A stretch of 55,339 nucleotides of DNA from Planctomycetales bacterium (GTDB lineage Bacteria > Planctomycetota > Planctomycetia > Pirellulales > Pirellulaceae). The position numbers and the translations under genes are program-made. The notes under the pieces are model-generated. The model was not told where the DNA came from. It saw nothing but the letters and a program-made list of their open reading frames with translations, and searched no databases. Location of the stretch: assembly GCA_020427005.1 (NCBI GenBank), contig JAGQOY010000022.1, forward strand, positions 1 through 55,339, given 5' to 3'. Positions 34,080 through 42,372 of this stretch are shown here, piece after piece (the first letter of the stretch is position 1; every line of letters begins with the position of its first letter).

Positions 34080-34123
34080 AATGCTCATGGAATGCAGTGT
34101 ACTGGATTTCATGAGCATTTTTT
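34080..34123 (+). terminator. Intrinsic terminator after rpsP
   Basis: AATGCTCATG (34080-34089) pairs perfectly with CATGAGCATT (34110-34119), followed by a T-run. It lies 45 bases after the rpsP stop, so transcription of the Fe-S carrier gene downstream must start separately. Confidence 0.85.
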
Positions 34124-34164
34124 CATCACCAGAAATCTATTTTCTTTCATATAGGGGTTTGAAG

Positions 34165-34497
34165 ATGGCCGTAATCCTTACTGAGGGTGCCGCAAATCAG
34201 GTCAAAAAATACCGCGATGACAGCCAACTTGGGAACGAAATGTTTCTTCGTATTGGCGTAGCAGGTGGCGGATGCAGTGGTTTTAACTACACGATTGCAT
34301 TCGACGACCAGTTTGATGAGGCCAAAGATAGTCGTTACGAGCAGCATGGCGTCACCGTCATTGTTGACAAGAAGAGCGCCCTCTACCTGGATGGAACTAC
34401 CGTTGACTGGTACCACAGTTTAGAAAAGCAGGGCTTTACGTTTGACAATCCCAACGCTGTGAAGACTTGCGGTTGTGGCAGTTCTTTCTCTGCCTAG
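34165..34497 (+). CDS. A-type iron-sulfur carrier protein (IscA/ErpA family)
   Basis: A 110-residue protein read from the ATG at 34165 ([16 protein letters not shown]), with AGGGG ahead. The HesB/IscA fold is clear: [20 protein letters not shown] holds the first ligand cysteine and the closing [11 protein letters not shown] holds the CxC pair. Three conserved cysteines are therefore present. The protein accepts a [2Fe-2S] or [4Fe-4S] cluster and passes it to target enzymes. It is not next to iscSU or suf genes in this window, which fits the scattered ErpA-type members. Which subfamily it belongs to cannot be settled from sequence alone. A terminator lies downstream at 34652-34683. Confidence 0.93.
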   Translation: MAVILTEGAANQVKKYRDDSQLGNEMFLRIGVAGGGCSGFNYTIAFDDQFDEAKDSRYEQHGVTVIVDKKSALYLDGTTVDWYHSLEKQGFTFDNPNAVKTCGCGSSFSA

Positions 34498-34538
34498 GTC
34501 CAAAGTCTACGGTCCCTGTTTGTTACTCATTGTCGCCT

Positions 34539-34579
34539 GCGAGTACGAGCACCGGGCTGTACCCTGAGTACGAGCACAA
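34539..34579. repeat. GAGTACGAGCACC dispersed repeat, copy C
   Basis: GCGAGTACGAGCACCGGGCT, then CCTGAGTACGAGCACAA. Related to copies A (8907-8950) and B (27493-27540); the central spacer differs in length and sequence, as expected for diverged copies. Confidence 0.6.
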
Positions 34580-34651
34580 TCAGAGCTCGAACTCAGGCTG
34601 TATCTTCCAATTTAACAGCTCGCAACTAGGGAACATGCTCACCCTCCCCGG

Positions 34652-34683
34652 AAAAGGATGCGTCTAAGCGACGCCTCCTTTTT
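34652..34683. terminator. Bidirectional intrinsic terminator
   Basis: AAAAGGA, one base, GCGTC (34660-34664), loop TAAGC, GACGC, one base, TCCTTTT (34676-34682): a 12-base-pair stem with A-tract and T-tract on its two sides. It can stop the Fe-S carrier transcript from the left, and the minus-strand NHL-repeat transcript from the right. Confidence 0.75.
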
Positions 34684-34731
34684 CGACCCAATTCTTTGGG
34701 AGGGTTAGTTGGTGAAATGCGGTTAGCGCAT

Positions 34732-34815
34732 GGCTACACAGATAACAGAGCTGAAGAACTGATTTACTCAAAACACAAAGCTCGTTGGTCCGCGGAGCGA
34801 ACCACGACTATCCTA
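34732..34815. repeat. 80-base dispersed repeat, copy 2
   Basis: Matches 11153-11235 over about 80 bases with roughly ten differences. The hairpin GGTCCGC-GGA-GCGAACC in its right half has one mismatch relative to copy 1. Confidence 0.75.
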
Positions 34816-34904
34816 GCCGTACGGTTAGATAATGGGAAACTTCAGCCAAAAAGCTGCCCGAAAGACTACCGGAGAATTTGGTCAGACACAGGGTCGGTGA
34901 CGGG

Positions 34905-36002
34905 TTATACTTTTTCTAACTTCGTGACTCTTCCAGTGCCAACCCATTCTGCGACAAAGATATTTCCGTGTGCATCAAAGCAGGCATCGTGCGGGTGGAC
35001 GAACTTGCCGTCCTGCCATTGCTCAGGCGAGCGTCGAATGCTTTTTTCTTTGTCCGCAGAGATGCGAGCTACATCCTCTCCAAGATGTGCCACAACTTGG
35101 TTGTCCCTACCTAACAGTGTCACACGGGCCACCAATTCGGGAACTAAAACAAGCTCGCCCTGAATATCGATATTCGCAGGCAGGCCAAATCCACCGATGG
35201 TGTCGAGATATTTTCCGCTCAGGTCAAAACGCTGCAAAGTGTTATTAGCCCGATCGGTGACAATCAACAGCGGTTCGGAACCGCGGGAATCGATCCATAG
35301 TCCGTGAGGGGTCGCAAAGGTCCCTTGCCCTTCGCCTGGGCCTCCGAAACAGCCGATCCATTGACCTTGAGCATCATAGCGATGGATGACGTAGGCTCCG
35401 TACCCATCTGCCAAGAAGAAGCCTCCATCCGGCAGAAAGGCAAAGTTAGTTGGCATGAAACGGTCTCGCCCCCAGACCTTGGCCGGATGATCTGCTTCGC
35501 CGTCCGCATATTTCCCAGATGCCATTGGCGCAAATTGCTGCCAAACAACTTCGCCAGTAAGAGTCAACTTTGCGAAGCTTTTTACTTGTTGGTAGGCAGC
35601 CACATACAGGAATTCTTGATTTCCCTCCAGTCGCACTTCGATGCCATGCCCACCGCCCTGAAATTGCTGGCCAAAAGCGCGCACGAACTTGCCGGTGGCA
35701 TCGAATACAAAGATCGAAGGATGATCTTTCAGGTTCTCTTGCCCTTCGTGAATTACATAAAGGTTACCTGCAGAATCAAAGGCCACATTATGAGTTGTTT
35801 GCCAGTGGTATTTGTCGGGTAGTTGAGGCCAGTGGTGATGAACGCGATACGTATGCTCGCCATCTCCAATGACCAGTTCTGACGCAGTCTTGCTCGCGGT
35901 AGCCACGGCGGGCATAGCTAACGTGGCCGCAGCCACGGCGGATGCTTTTACGAATTCACGGCGGCGTTGCTTAACTACGAATGAAGATTTATTTGGACTC
36001 AT
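34905..36002 (-). CDS. Tat-exported NHL-repeat protein
   Basis: The ATG at 36002 (MSPNKSSFVVKQRRREF) is preferred to the frame start at 36017; 365 residues. QRRREFVKASAVAAATLAMPAVA is a twin-arginine signal peptide, so the protein is exported folded. The mature domain is a beta-propeller of about six NHL repeats, with repeated phrases of the type NVAFDSAGNLYVIHEG, GQWIGCFGGPGEGQGTFATP, GNIFVAEWVGTGRVTKLE, ending close to its first blade. Such proteins bind other proteins or sugars, or are lyase/amidating-type enzymes; no catalytic residues are obvious here. It is a lone gene, divergent from tdh. Confidence 0.85.
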   Translation of the reverse strand: MSPNKSSFVVKQRRREFVKASAVAAATLAMPAVATASKTASELVIGDGEHTYRVHHHWPQLPDKYHWQTTHNVAFDSAGNLYVIHEGQENLKDHPSIFVFDATGKFVRAFGQQFQGGGHGIEVRLEGNQEFLYVAAYQQVKSFAKLTLTGEVVWQQFAPMASGKYADGEADHPAKVWGRDRFMPTNFAFLPDGGFFLADGYGAYVIHRYDAQGQWIGCFGGPGEGQGTFATPHGLWIDSRGSEPLLIVTDRANNTLQRFDLSGKYLDTIGGFGLPANIDIQGELVLVPELVARVTLLGRDNQVVAHLGEDVARISADKEKSIRRSPEQWQDGKFVHPHDACFDAHGNIFVAEWVGTGRVTKLEKV

Positions 36003-36248
36003 AGCTGCCCCTTCCACGAAAACTTGGTGGGAAGTTAAATATGAATTGAGATTCTGCGGTTTGGCGAATTGAGGCTAAGTATACACCTATTTCAGGGTCT
36101 CCCAAGAATTCCATCAACCATCCAATGGAGGCGGTGCAGCTATTAGGCTCATTGAAGTCATGCCAGTTATTCTACAGCCTGCCACCACCGAAGTGTGTGG
36201 GCATACATTTAATAAACAATTATCTTCTGCCACCCAAAGAATAAGATC
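36003..36248. promoter_or_regulatory. Divergent promoter region of NHL protein and tdh-kbl
   Basis: A 246-base spacer between outward-reading genes. It is AT-rich near 36200-36240 (ATTTAATAAACAATTATCTT), a plausible tdh promoter/leader zone. No riboswitch fold was recognised; a glycine riboswitch was looked for and not seen. Confidence 0.35.
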
Positions 36249-37286
36249 ATGAAGGCTCTGGTAAAGAGACGCGCTGAGGCTGGATTATGGTTGGAGGACG
36301 TACCCGAGCCAACGATTGGTATCAATGATGTTTTGATTCAAGTTAACCGAACAGGTATTTGTGGCACGGATTTACACATCTACAACTGGGACGCCTGGGC
36401 TCAGGCGACGATTCCAGTGCCATTGACGATCGGCCATGAGTTTGTTGGTCGCATTGTTGAGGTAGGCTCAAATGTCAAGGACTTCCACCCAGGCGATATT
36501 GTCAGCGGCGAAGGGCACGTAGTTTGCGGGCGTTGTCGTAATTGCTTCGCTGGTCGTCGTCACTTATGCGCAGCTACGAAGGGTGTAGGCGTAAATCGTC
36601 CGGGGGCTTTTGCTGAGTTGATTAGCTTACCGATGACCAATGTTTGGCATCATCATCAGGATATCGACCTAGACATTGCTTCGATATTCGACCCTTTTGG
36701 AAATGCAGTACATACCGCTCTATCGTTTCCTGTTCTGGGCGAAGACGTATTGATAACTGGCGCGGGGCCCATCGGATGCATGGCAGCTGCGGTAGCACAA
36801 TACGCGGGTGCGAGATTTGTCGTAGTTACCGACGTGAACCCCTGGCGACTGGAATTAGCCAAACGGATGGGTGCCACACGCGTCGTGAATGTGGCCAATG
36901 AAAACCTACAAAGCGTCCAAAAAGAGCTGGGCATGACCGAAGGATTTGACGTTGGACTTGAGATGTCCGGAAATCCAGACGCATTTCGCGGAATGCTTTT
37001 GAATATGGCTCACGGAGGCAAGATTGCCATGCTGGGAATTCCTGCCGAACCCATTGCCATCGATTGGAATCAGGTTGTCTTCAATATGTTGACGATCAAA
37101 GGAATTTACGGACGAGAGATGTACGAGACCTGGTACAAGATGACGGTCCTCATCCAAGGTGGCCTGAATATTTCCCCGGTCATAACGCATCGCTATCACT
37201 ACCAAGATTTCGAGGCTGGATTCCAAGCTATGAAGACAGGTCAAACAGGTAAAGCCATCTTGTATTGGCAAGATTCTCCAAAGTGA
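36249..37286 (+). CDS. tdh: L-threonine 3-dehydrogenase
   Basis: A 345-residue zinc-dependent medium-chain dehydrogenase that oxidises threonine to 2-amino-3-ketobutyrate with NAD+. Key parts: catalytic zinc ligands in [13 protein letters not shown] and IGHEF, structural zinc cysteines in [15 protein letters not shown], the nucleotide-binding glycines in [17 protein letters not shown], and a C-terminal segment [20 protein letters not shown]. The length equals the family norm. It is the first gene of the tdh-kbl operon (42 bases to kbl), which turns threonine into glycine and acetyl-CoA. Confidence 0.96.
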   Translation: MKALVKRRAEAGLWLEDVPEPTIGINDVLIQVNRTGICGTDLHIYNWDAWAQATIPVPLTIGHEFVGRIVEVGSNVKDFHPGDIVSGEGHVVCGRCRNCFAGRRHLCAATKGVGVNRPGAFAELISLPMTNVWHHHQDIDLDIASIFDPFGNAVHTALSFPVLGEDVLITGAGPIGCMAAAVAQYAGARFVVVTDVNPWRLELAKRMGATRVVNVANENLQSVQKELGMTEGFDVGLEMSGNPDAFRGMLLNMAHGGKIAMLGIPAEPIAIDWNQVVFNMLTIKGIYGREMYETWYKMTVLIQGGLNISPVITHRYHYQDFEAGFQAMKTGQTGKAILYWQDSPK

Positions 37287-37328
37287 GCGTTCGCACGAAA
37301 ATAACTTCCTTCAACAAGCTAGCTCGTT

Positions 37329-38513
37329 ATGTACGGATCATTCCAACAGCATCTTCGTTCCCAATTGTCCGAAATTGACGCGCTCGGCCTTACCAAACAT
37401 GAGCGAATCATCTTGTCGCCTCAAGATGCTCGGATTGAAGTTAGCGATGGACGACACGTCCTTAATATGTGTGCCAACAACTATCTTGGACTCGCCGAAC
37501 ATCCAATTGTCAAGCAAGCGGCGGCAAATGCACTGAGCAAATGGGGCTACGGCATGGCTAGTGTTCGCTTCATTTGCGGAACACAGCAGCTACATAAATC
37601 GCTGGAAGCCAAGCTGAGTGATTTTCTAGGATTTGAGGACACCATCCTATATTCATCCTGCTTCGATGCGAACGGAGGATTGTTTGAAACGCTATTATCC
37701 GATGAAGACGCGATCATTTCGGATGAACTCAATCATGCAAGTATTATTGACGGTATACGGCTCTGCAAAGCTATGCGATTTCGCTACCAGAACAACAATT
37801 TGACCGATCTCGAGTCCAAGCTACGGGAGGCCAGCGATTGCCGTTTCAAGTTGATTGCCACCGATGGAGTTTTCTCCATGGATGGTATCATTGCAGACTT
37901 ACCAGGCATCTGCGATTTGGCAGAAAAACACAACGCTTTGGTGATGGTAGATGATTCTCATGCGGTTGGATTTTTGGGCCCAAGGGGCCGGGGCACACAT
38001 GAGTACCATAGTGTCATGGGACGAATAGACATTATGACGGGTACTTTAGGCAAGGCTTTAGGGGGCGCAAGTGGCGGCTATACGTCGGCTCGACGGGAAA
38101 TTGTTGAGCTTCTGCGTCAGCGTTCCCGACCGTACCTATTTTCCAACACCCTGGCGCCCCCGATTGCTGCCGCCACGCTCGCAACCATTGAAATGCTCGA
38201 ACAATCGACAGACCTTCGTGATCGCCTGCAAGCCAATACTCAGTTTTTCCGCCACGAGATATCCAAACTCGGCATGACAGTAGTCAGTGGCACTCACCCC
38301 ATTGTGCCGATAATCTTAGGCGATGCAAAACTGGCAAACGCGGTCGCTGAGGCACTATTGCACAAGGGTGTCTATGTGGTTGGGTTTTCCTACCCAGTTG
38401 TTCCTTCTGGCAAGGCTCGAATACGAACGCAAATCTCGGCAGCCCACTCGATCGATGACCTACAGTTTGCTATCGAAAAATTTGCTGAGGTCAAGAAAGA
38501 ACTTCAACTGTAA
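37329..38513 (+). CDS. kbl: 2-amino-3-ketobutyrate CoA ligase (glycine C-acetyltransferase)
   Basis: A 394-residue PLP enzyme of the alpha-oxoamine synthase family, which takes the product of Tdh and CoA to glycine and acetyl-CoA. Seen: [14 protein letters not shown] at the N-terminal substrate site, [13 protein letters not shown], the PLP-ring histidine region [24 protein letters not shown], and the Schiff-base lysine in [15 protein letters not shown]. The length is normal for the family. It follows tdh closely on the same strand, as in Escherichia coli (there in reverse order), which supports its assignment over the related biotin or heme enzymes. Confidence 0.96.
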   Translation: MYGSFQQHLRSQLSEIDALGLTKHERIILSPQDARIEVSDGRHVLNMCANNYLGLAEHPIVKQAAANALSKWGYGMASVRFICGTQQLHKSLEAKLSDFLGFEDTILYSSCFDANGGLFETLLSDEDAIISDELNHASIIDGIRLCKAMRFRYQNNNLTDLESKLREASDCRFKLIATDGVFSMDGIIADLPGICDLAEKHNALVMVDDSHAVGFLGPRGRGTHEYHSVMGRIDIMTGTLGKALGGASGGYTSARREIVELLRQRSRPYLFSNTLAPPIAAATLATIEMLEQSTDLRDRLQANTQFFRHEISKLGMTVVSGTHPIVPIILGDAKLANAVAEALLHKGVYVVGFSYPVVPSGKARIRTQISAAHSIDDLQFAIEKFAEVKKELQL

Positions 38514-38562
38514 TAACTTCGGTCTTAATTTGGCCGATAATGATAGTCACTGACGAAGTAAA

Positions 38563-38595
38563 CTACTCTACAAACTAATCTCCCTGAGAGAGTAG
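38563..38595 (+). promoter_or_regulatory. Hairpin in the kbl-mgtE spacer
   Basis: CTACTCT (38563-38569) pairs with AGAGTAG (38589-38595). No T-run follows. It may be a weak terminator, an RNA-stability element or part of the mgtE leader. Confidence 0.35.
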
Positions 38596-38622
38596 CAGAC
38601 TCTGCCCGCAAAGCCGGCATAT

Positions 38623-39975
38623 ATGATCAATACGCTCTTCTTGCCCGAATTACGAGAAATGTTGGCGGATAACAACACTGCCGAACTGCGCGAATTCTGT
38701 ACGGCATTGCATCCGGCCAAGACTGCCGAATTTATGGAAGGTCTGGCCGCCGGAGAAGCCTGGCAAGTGCTGCAGCACGCAGAACCGAATTTGCGTGCCG
38801 AGATTTTTAGTTATTTCGACTACGATCGACAGCTTCAAAATCTCGAGCGAGAAGATGATCGACAGGTAGCCGAACTGATCACACATATCCCTGCGGACGA
38901 TGCGGTTGACCTGTTAAGCGAATTGCCTGAAGAACGTGTGGAACATGTTCTTGCGCTCGTACCGGCCCCCGACCGACGCGACATTCGACGCTTGCAGACT
39001 TTTCCAGAGGGTACTGCCGGGTCCATCATGACAACAGAGGCAGCTTGCCTCGATGAACGCCTTACGGTACGTCAAGCGTTAGAGAAACTCAGTCGCCAAG
39101 CGGAGCGTTTGGAAACCATTTACTATATTTATGTTGTTGACGACACCAATCATTTGCGGGGCATTGTCACGACACGGAAACTGGTATCCTCCTTCGGCAA
39201 GCTTGACCGCACGATTGGTGACCTAATGGACACCGACGTACTGACAGTTGACGCCCACGAAGACCAACAACATGTTGCGAGAATTGTCGCCAAGTACGAC
39301 TTGCTGGCTATTCCGGTTGTCGATTCCGAACGCCACATGTTAGGTATCATTACGCACGACGACGTAATTGATGTGGTGATGGAAGAAGCGGCCGAAGATG
39401 TACAACGCATCGCAGCCGTTGATCCACTCGAAGACAGCTACGTACGCACGCCCATCCTGACGCTGGGGTGGAAACGCGGTATGTGGTTGGGAATCCTTTT
39501 TTTTGCGGGTCTGTTTACTGCTTTGGCTCTCAAGCATTACCAAGTTTGGTTGGATGAATACAATTGGCTGGTGCTCTTCATCCCCCTTGTGATTGGCTCT
39601 GGAGGGAATTCCGGCAGTCAATCATCTACCCTGATAATCACAGCCATGGCTACGGGTGATGTAAAGACATCTGACTGGATGCAAATCATCATTCGTGAAG
39701 TAGCCACCGGTTTGTTATTGGGTAGTTTTCTAGGGCTTCTGGGATTTGGTCCAGCACTCTATTTAGCCCCCAATTTGATTTCAGCAGCAATTGTACCCAT
39801 CACGATCGTGGTGGTGGTGATATGTGGCACCCTTACCGGTGCCTCTTTACCCCTCCTATTTCAGAAAATCGGCTGGGATCCTGCTCTCACAAGCAACCCA
39901 TTTGTGGCTGGCATAAACGACATTCTTGGAATTGTGGTTTATGTAAACGTCGCCAGTCTTTTTCTTGACCACTGA
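38623..39975 (+). CDS. mgtE: Magnesium transporter MgtE
   Basis: A 450-residue magnesium channel. A cytoplasmic N domain of superhelical repeats (about 20-130, e.g. EIFSYFDYDRQLQNLERED; AVDLLSELPEERVEHVL) is followed by a CBS pair (about 137-258) that senses Mg2+ and gates the pore. Five membrane segments follow from about residue 285, with the pore signature in PLVIGSGGNSGSQSSTLI and FVAGINDILGIVVYVNVASL at the end. The length is normal. It lies 110 bases after kbl on the same strand but is unlikely to share its role. The spacer has one hairpin; no M-box is recognised. Confidence 0.95.
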   Translation: MINTLFLPELREMLADNNTAELREFCTALHPAKTAEFMEGLAAGEAWQVLQHAEPNLRAEIFSYFDYDRQLQNLEREDDRQVAELITHIPADDAVDLLSELPEERVEHVLALVPAPDRRDIRRLQTFPEGTAGSIMTTEAACLDERLTVRQALEKLSRQAERLETIYYIYVVDDTNHLRGIVTTRKLVSSFGKLDRTIGDLMDTDVLTVDAHEDQQHVARIVAKYDLLAIPVVDSERHMLGIITHDDVIDVVMEEAAEDVQRIAAVDPLEDSYVRTPILTLGWKRGMWLGILFFAGLFTALALKHYQVWLDEYNWLVLFIPLVIGSGGNSGSQSSTLIITAMATGDVKTSDWMQIIIREVATGLLLGSFLGLLGFGPALYLAPNLISAAIVPITIVVVVICGTLTGASLPLLFQKIGWDPALTSNPFVAGINDILGIVVYVNVASLFLDH

Positions 39976-40368
39976 CAGTCCGGCGGTCGCCAGAGTGTTC
40001 TTACTGAGGAGGATTGTCCTCAGTCATTCATTCATTTTTGAGTCGACATCGATGCCACTTTGCTACAGAATCGCGTTACGTTTTGATCCGCTGATAACCT
40101 GAATTTGAAACAGCGATAAATTGCAGCGAATCTACATGCAGATACGTTGCAAAGCGTCGAATCTCGTCTAATTTAGGAGCTGCCCGAGTGGAATCGAAGA
40201 GATTCCGCTAGGACGTGTGCCAGCAGTCCGAGGTTAAAACCCATTCAGAATATCTAGTTCTTATCGCTTTGCAAATTCGCCACATGAGTCCAGTGCGTAT
40301 CGCTCAGTGCGCATCGCATTGGCTGAGGGACTCAGGTCGAACAAGGGTACTTTCTAAGGAGAATTCGA
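39976..40368. other. Spacer upstream of the M8-like protease
   Basis: Contains the mgtE terminator and, at about 40125-40165, a stretch with CTACATGCA then AAAGCGTCG that recalls the repeat near 7085-7130. The protease promoter must lie in the right half. Confidence 0.4.
40003..40036 (+). terminator. Terminator after mgtE
   Basis: ACTGAGGA (40003-40010) pairs perfectly with TCCTCAGT (40017-40024). A T-rich stretch (CATTCATTCATTTTTG) begins a few bases later. The stem is 8 bp with a 6-base loop. Confidence 0.7.
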
Positions 40369-41190
40369 ATGCGAACTTCATTTTGCGCCCTGTTACTGTG
40401 CATGAGTACTTTGGCGGGACCGTGCCTGGGAAATACGTTTGTAATTCAAGTTAATTACTCAGGCGATCCGACTTACCAGAGTGCCTTTGATGATGCCGCA
40501 ACTATGTGGACTGGATTAATCGCGGGCTACCAGAATGGCGTCGTGACTAGTCGTACATTCGGTAGTTCGTACAACATTGGCCAAACGGTCGGAACACTGT
40601 TTATCGATGCATCGGTTGCACCAATTGACGGGGTGGGCGGCGTACTTGGTTCCGCGGGACCAGATCAAAGAATTACCGACCAAGCCGGATTTGTTCTAGC
40701 AACTGATGGCACTATGAATTTTGATAGTGCTGACATTTTAAATCTGTTCAATAGTGGTCGCCTGAGCGCGGTTATCGCCCACGAAATGGCGCACGTAATG
40801 GGCTTTGGAACCTTGTGGACCAACAACGGTGTATACGTCAATGGCTCTGGCGAGTTTACAGGCGCAGCAGCAACAGCCAAATGGCACTCTGAGTTTGGTC
40901 AAACGGGGACGCCAAATGTAGAACTGGGCGGTGGCCCAGGTACCGCCAATGGACATTGGGACGAAGTGGATGGTGGTGGAGGTTCGACGGGAATTCTTGA
41001 TCCCTTGGGTAGGGACATGCGGCTTGAATTGATGACCGGTTGGATTGGTTCAACCAGTTTTGTAAGTGAAATGACCGTTGCCTCTTTCGTCGACATTGGC
41101 TTTGTGGCTGTACCGGAGCCACTTTCGTCCTTGGCAATTCTGGCCCTTGTACCCTATTTTGTAACTCGCCGACAACGTGTCGCACGATAG
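40369..41190 (+). CDS. PEP-CTERM-anchored leishmanolysin-like zinc protease
   Basis: A 273-residue exported protein; ATG 40369 has a strong AAGGAG seven bases ahead. The signal peptide is MRTSFCALLLCMSTLAGPCLGN. The catalytic site is AVIAHEMAHVMGFGTLW, a metzincin HExxHxxGxG motif (H138, E139, H142, G145). A third histidine lies much later, in NGHWDEV (H196), and LELMTGW (M222) is a candidate Met-turn; the wide gap before the third ligand and the Met-turn are typical of the leishmanolysin (M8) group. The C-terminus VPEPLSSLAIL, hydrophobic segment and RRQR tail is a PEP-CTERM sorting signal. It should be a peptidase displayed at or released from the cell envelope. The substrate is unknown. 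Confidence 0.87.
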   Translation: MRTSFCALLLCMSTLAGPCLGNTFVIQVNYSGDPTYQSAFDDAATMWTGLIAGYQNGVVTSRTFGSSYNIGQTVGTLFIDASVAPIDGVGGVLGSAGPDQRITDQAGFVLATDGTMNFDSADILNLFNSGRLSAVIAHEMAHVMGFGTLWTNNGVYVNGSGEFTGAAATAKWHSEFGQTGTPNVELGGGPGTANGHWDEVDGGGGSTGILDPLGRDMRLELMTGWIGSTSFVSEMTVASFVDIGFVAVPEPLSSLAILALVPYFVTRRQRVAR

Positions 41191-41222
41191 AACAGTCGTC
41201 GCAATTAAGCCTAGGACTTCTA

Positions 41223-41249
41223 ATGAGCTCAATCAAACGGTGAGCTCAT
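41223..41249. terminator. Inverted repeat between convergent genes
   Basis: ATGAGCTC (41223-41230) and GAGCTCAT (41242-41249) form a perfect eight-base stem at the boundary of the convergent protease and small-protein genes, overlapping the last codons of the latter. There is no long T-run on either strand; it may be a weak bidirectional terminator. Confidence 0.5.
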
Positions 41250-41565
41250 CCGGACCCAAATAGAAGTTTAGCAACTGACTTTGGACCTTGAGTGCACGTA
41301 CCAAAGTCCACAAATGTTCGGCTTGATATTCAGTTGCGGACTCTGCTGCCAACTGGTCGATTTCCTCTGCAACAGCTGCATGTTGATCACAAGCGGCTGA
41401 TAGCTGCCAAGAGACTTCCTGGCATAATCGATCCAAGTCTTGGTCGTCACTTACAGGCGTATGTGGCAACTGAAAACTGACCAATAGAGCCAGCCGCAAT
41501 AATTCACTCTCGCAGTAGTTCGGTCGCAGGCGGCGAATTGTCAGGAGCAGTTCGTTGGCGTTCAC
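41233..41565 (-). CDS. Small helical protein of unknown function
   Basis: A 110-residue protein starting from GTG at 41565 (MNANELLLTIRRLRPN). It is wholly helical in appearance with heptad-like spacing (DQLAAESATEYQAEHLWTLVRALKVQSQLLNFYLG) and no membrane segment or signal. It contains two cysteines. No family is recognised. It is convergent with the protease gene and stands alone. The long compact frame and codon use support a real gene. Confidence 0.6.
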   Translation of the reverse strand: MNANELLLTIRRLRPNYCESELLRLALLVSFQLPHTPVSDDQDLDRLCQEVSWQLSAACDQHAAVAEEIDQLAAESATEYQAEHLWTLVRALKVQSQLLNFYLGPDELTV

Positions 41566-42013
41566 GCTGAACCTTTGATCAAGCTCATTTTTGTGGCACG
41601 AGCAGAAGCATTTCTAAGTTGCGATTTCAGGGTGTTTGCATTGTCAAAGGAATTCATTTGCGTTTGAGTGGTTAGCTGGCGCGAACTTCGGCAACCTAAC
41701 CTACGCTGACCTTCGGTTGACATCCATCAATTTTCAGAATCTCAGATGTGATTGCACGCGCCGTGAATAGTTTCCCAGACACATGCCCCCAGATTCCTAA
41801 AATTGACATGCAAGCCTAGGTCGCGTTCAAACTTGGCTCTTCGTTGCACACTCAGACATACGACAACATGAATAATAGAAGGCGGGAAAATCGCATTCTG
41901 ACGATTTTTCTAGCTCTGACAGGACTTTGGCGAGGCTTTACGGGTGCCCCGACCGCCCACTTCAGAGGATCCTTTTGAGCATGACATTCATTTTGAGTTG
42001 ATGTGCTATAAAC
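41566..42013. other. Spacer between small helical protein and the Mur-operon terminator
   Basis: No gene, repeat or promoter is clear. The upstream region of the small helical protein gene (minus strand) lies in the left part. The right edge meets the T-tract of the terminator at 42014. Confidence 0.4.
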
Positions 42014-42050
42014 AGAAAAAAAGCCCTCGATGGCACTTGCCATGAAGGCT
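42014..42050 (-). terminator. Strong intrinsic terminator ending the Mur ligase transcript
   Basis: Read on the minus strand: AGCC, TTC, ATGGC, loop AAGT, GCCAT, CGAG, GGCT, then a run of seven T. The two nested stems with a T-run form a good rho-independent terminator. It closes the transcript that begins at the Mur ligase gene and passes through the small ORF at 42119-42283. Confidence 0.8.
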
Positions 42051-42061
42051 GGTGTTCCCTG

Positions 42062-42092
42062 GCACCGGAGCAAGAATTTCCTGCTCCGGTGC
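42062..42092 (-). other. Eleven-base-pair hairpin before the terminator
   Basis: GCACCGGAGCA (42062-42072) pairs perfectly with TGCTCCGGTGC (42082-42092), loop of nine bases. It lies 27 bases after the small ORF's stop and just ahead of the terminator, giving the 3' end of this transcript two stacked stable hairpins. Confidence 0.65.
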
Positions 42093-42118
42093 GCAGTATT
42101 AAGCTCTGCCGCGAAGCG

Positions 42119-42283
42119 CTAGTTAGGAGTGATTGACCCAGAAACCACTACCCACCAACAAAATGCTCCGACCCAGGAGGGAGGCCAGCTATGCTTTCCC
42201 GCAAAACCATAGCCAACGACAGAGCTTCCACTGATTTTGACATCCTTGTCCGTTTCTCGAATGCGGTTTTCGAGTTCCTCCAT
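42119..42283 (-). CDS. Possible 54-residue small protein downstream of the Mur ligase
   Basis: An ATG at 42283 opens a frame of 54 codons: an acidic/basic helix (MEELENRIRETDKDVKI), a Gly/Ser-rich turn (SGSSVVGYGFAGKHS) and a hydrophobic Trp-rich stretch (WPPSWVGAFCWWVVV). An in-frame stop lies just six codons upstream. The ribosome binding site is weak (GGAGG lies far upstream). It sits 89 bases beyond the Mur ligase stop and before a terminator, so it would be the last gene of that transcript. Coding status is uncertain; the shape fits a small membrane-associated peptide. Confidence 0.4.
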   Translation of the reverse strand: MEELENRIRETDKDVKISGSSVVGYGFAGKHSWPPSWVGAFCWWVVVSGSITPN

Positions 42284-42372
42284 GATCAAGTCCAGGTTGC
42301 ACTAGGACCTCCGTGTTACCGGCTGGTCAAGACCTATTGCTGTTGAACTCGTTGTTGATGAAATACCGAAAT

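Larger units (their letters stand above)
34498..34904. other. Spacer packed with three repeat types and a terminator
   Basis: In order: the GAGTACGAGCACC dispersed repeat copy C (34539-34579), the ACCCTCCC/GGGAGGGT palindrome arms (34641-34705) enclosing a terminator hairpin (34652-34683), and copy 2 of the 80-base repeat (34732-34815). No gene is supported. Confidence 0.6.

Noticed and set aside
34641..34705. CRISPR-like array in the repeat-rich spacers
   Set aside because: The repeats are different families in single copies with no regular spacing, and no cas genes are in the window.
36018..36248. Glycine riboswitch before tdh-kbl
   Set aside because: The expected paired aptamer cores are not present in the spacer.
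38514..38622. M-box riboswitch before mgtE
   Set aside because: The spacer is too short and only a single seven-base-pair hairpin is visible.
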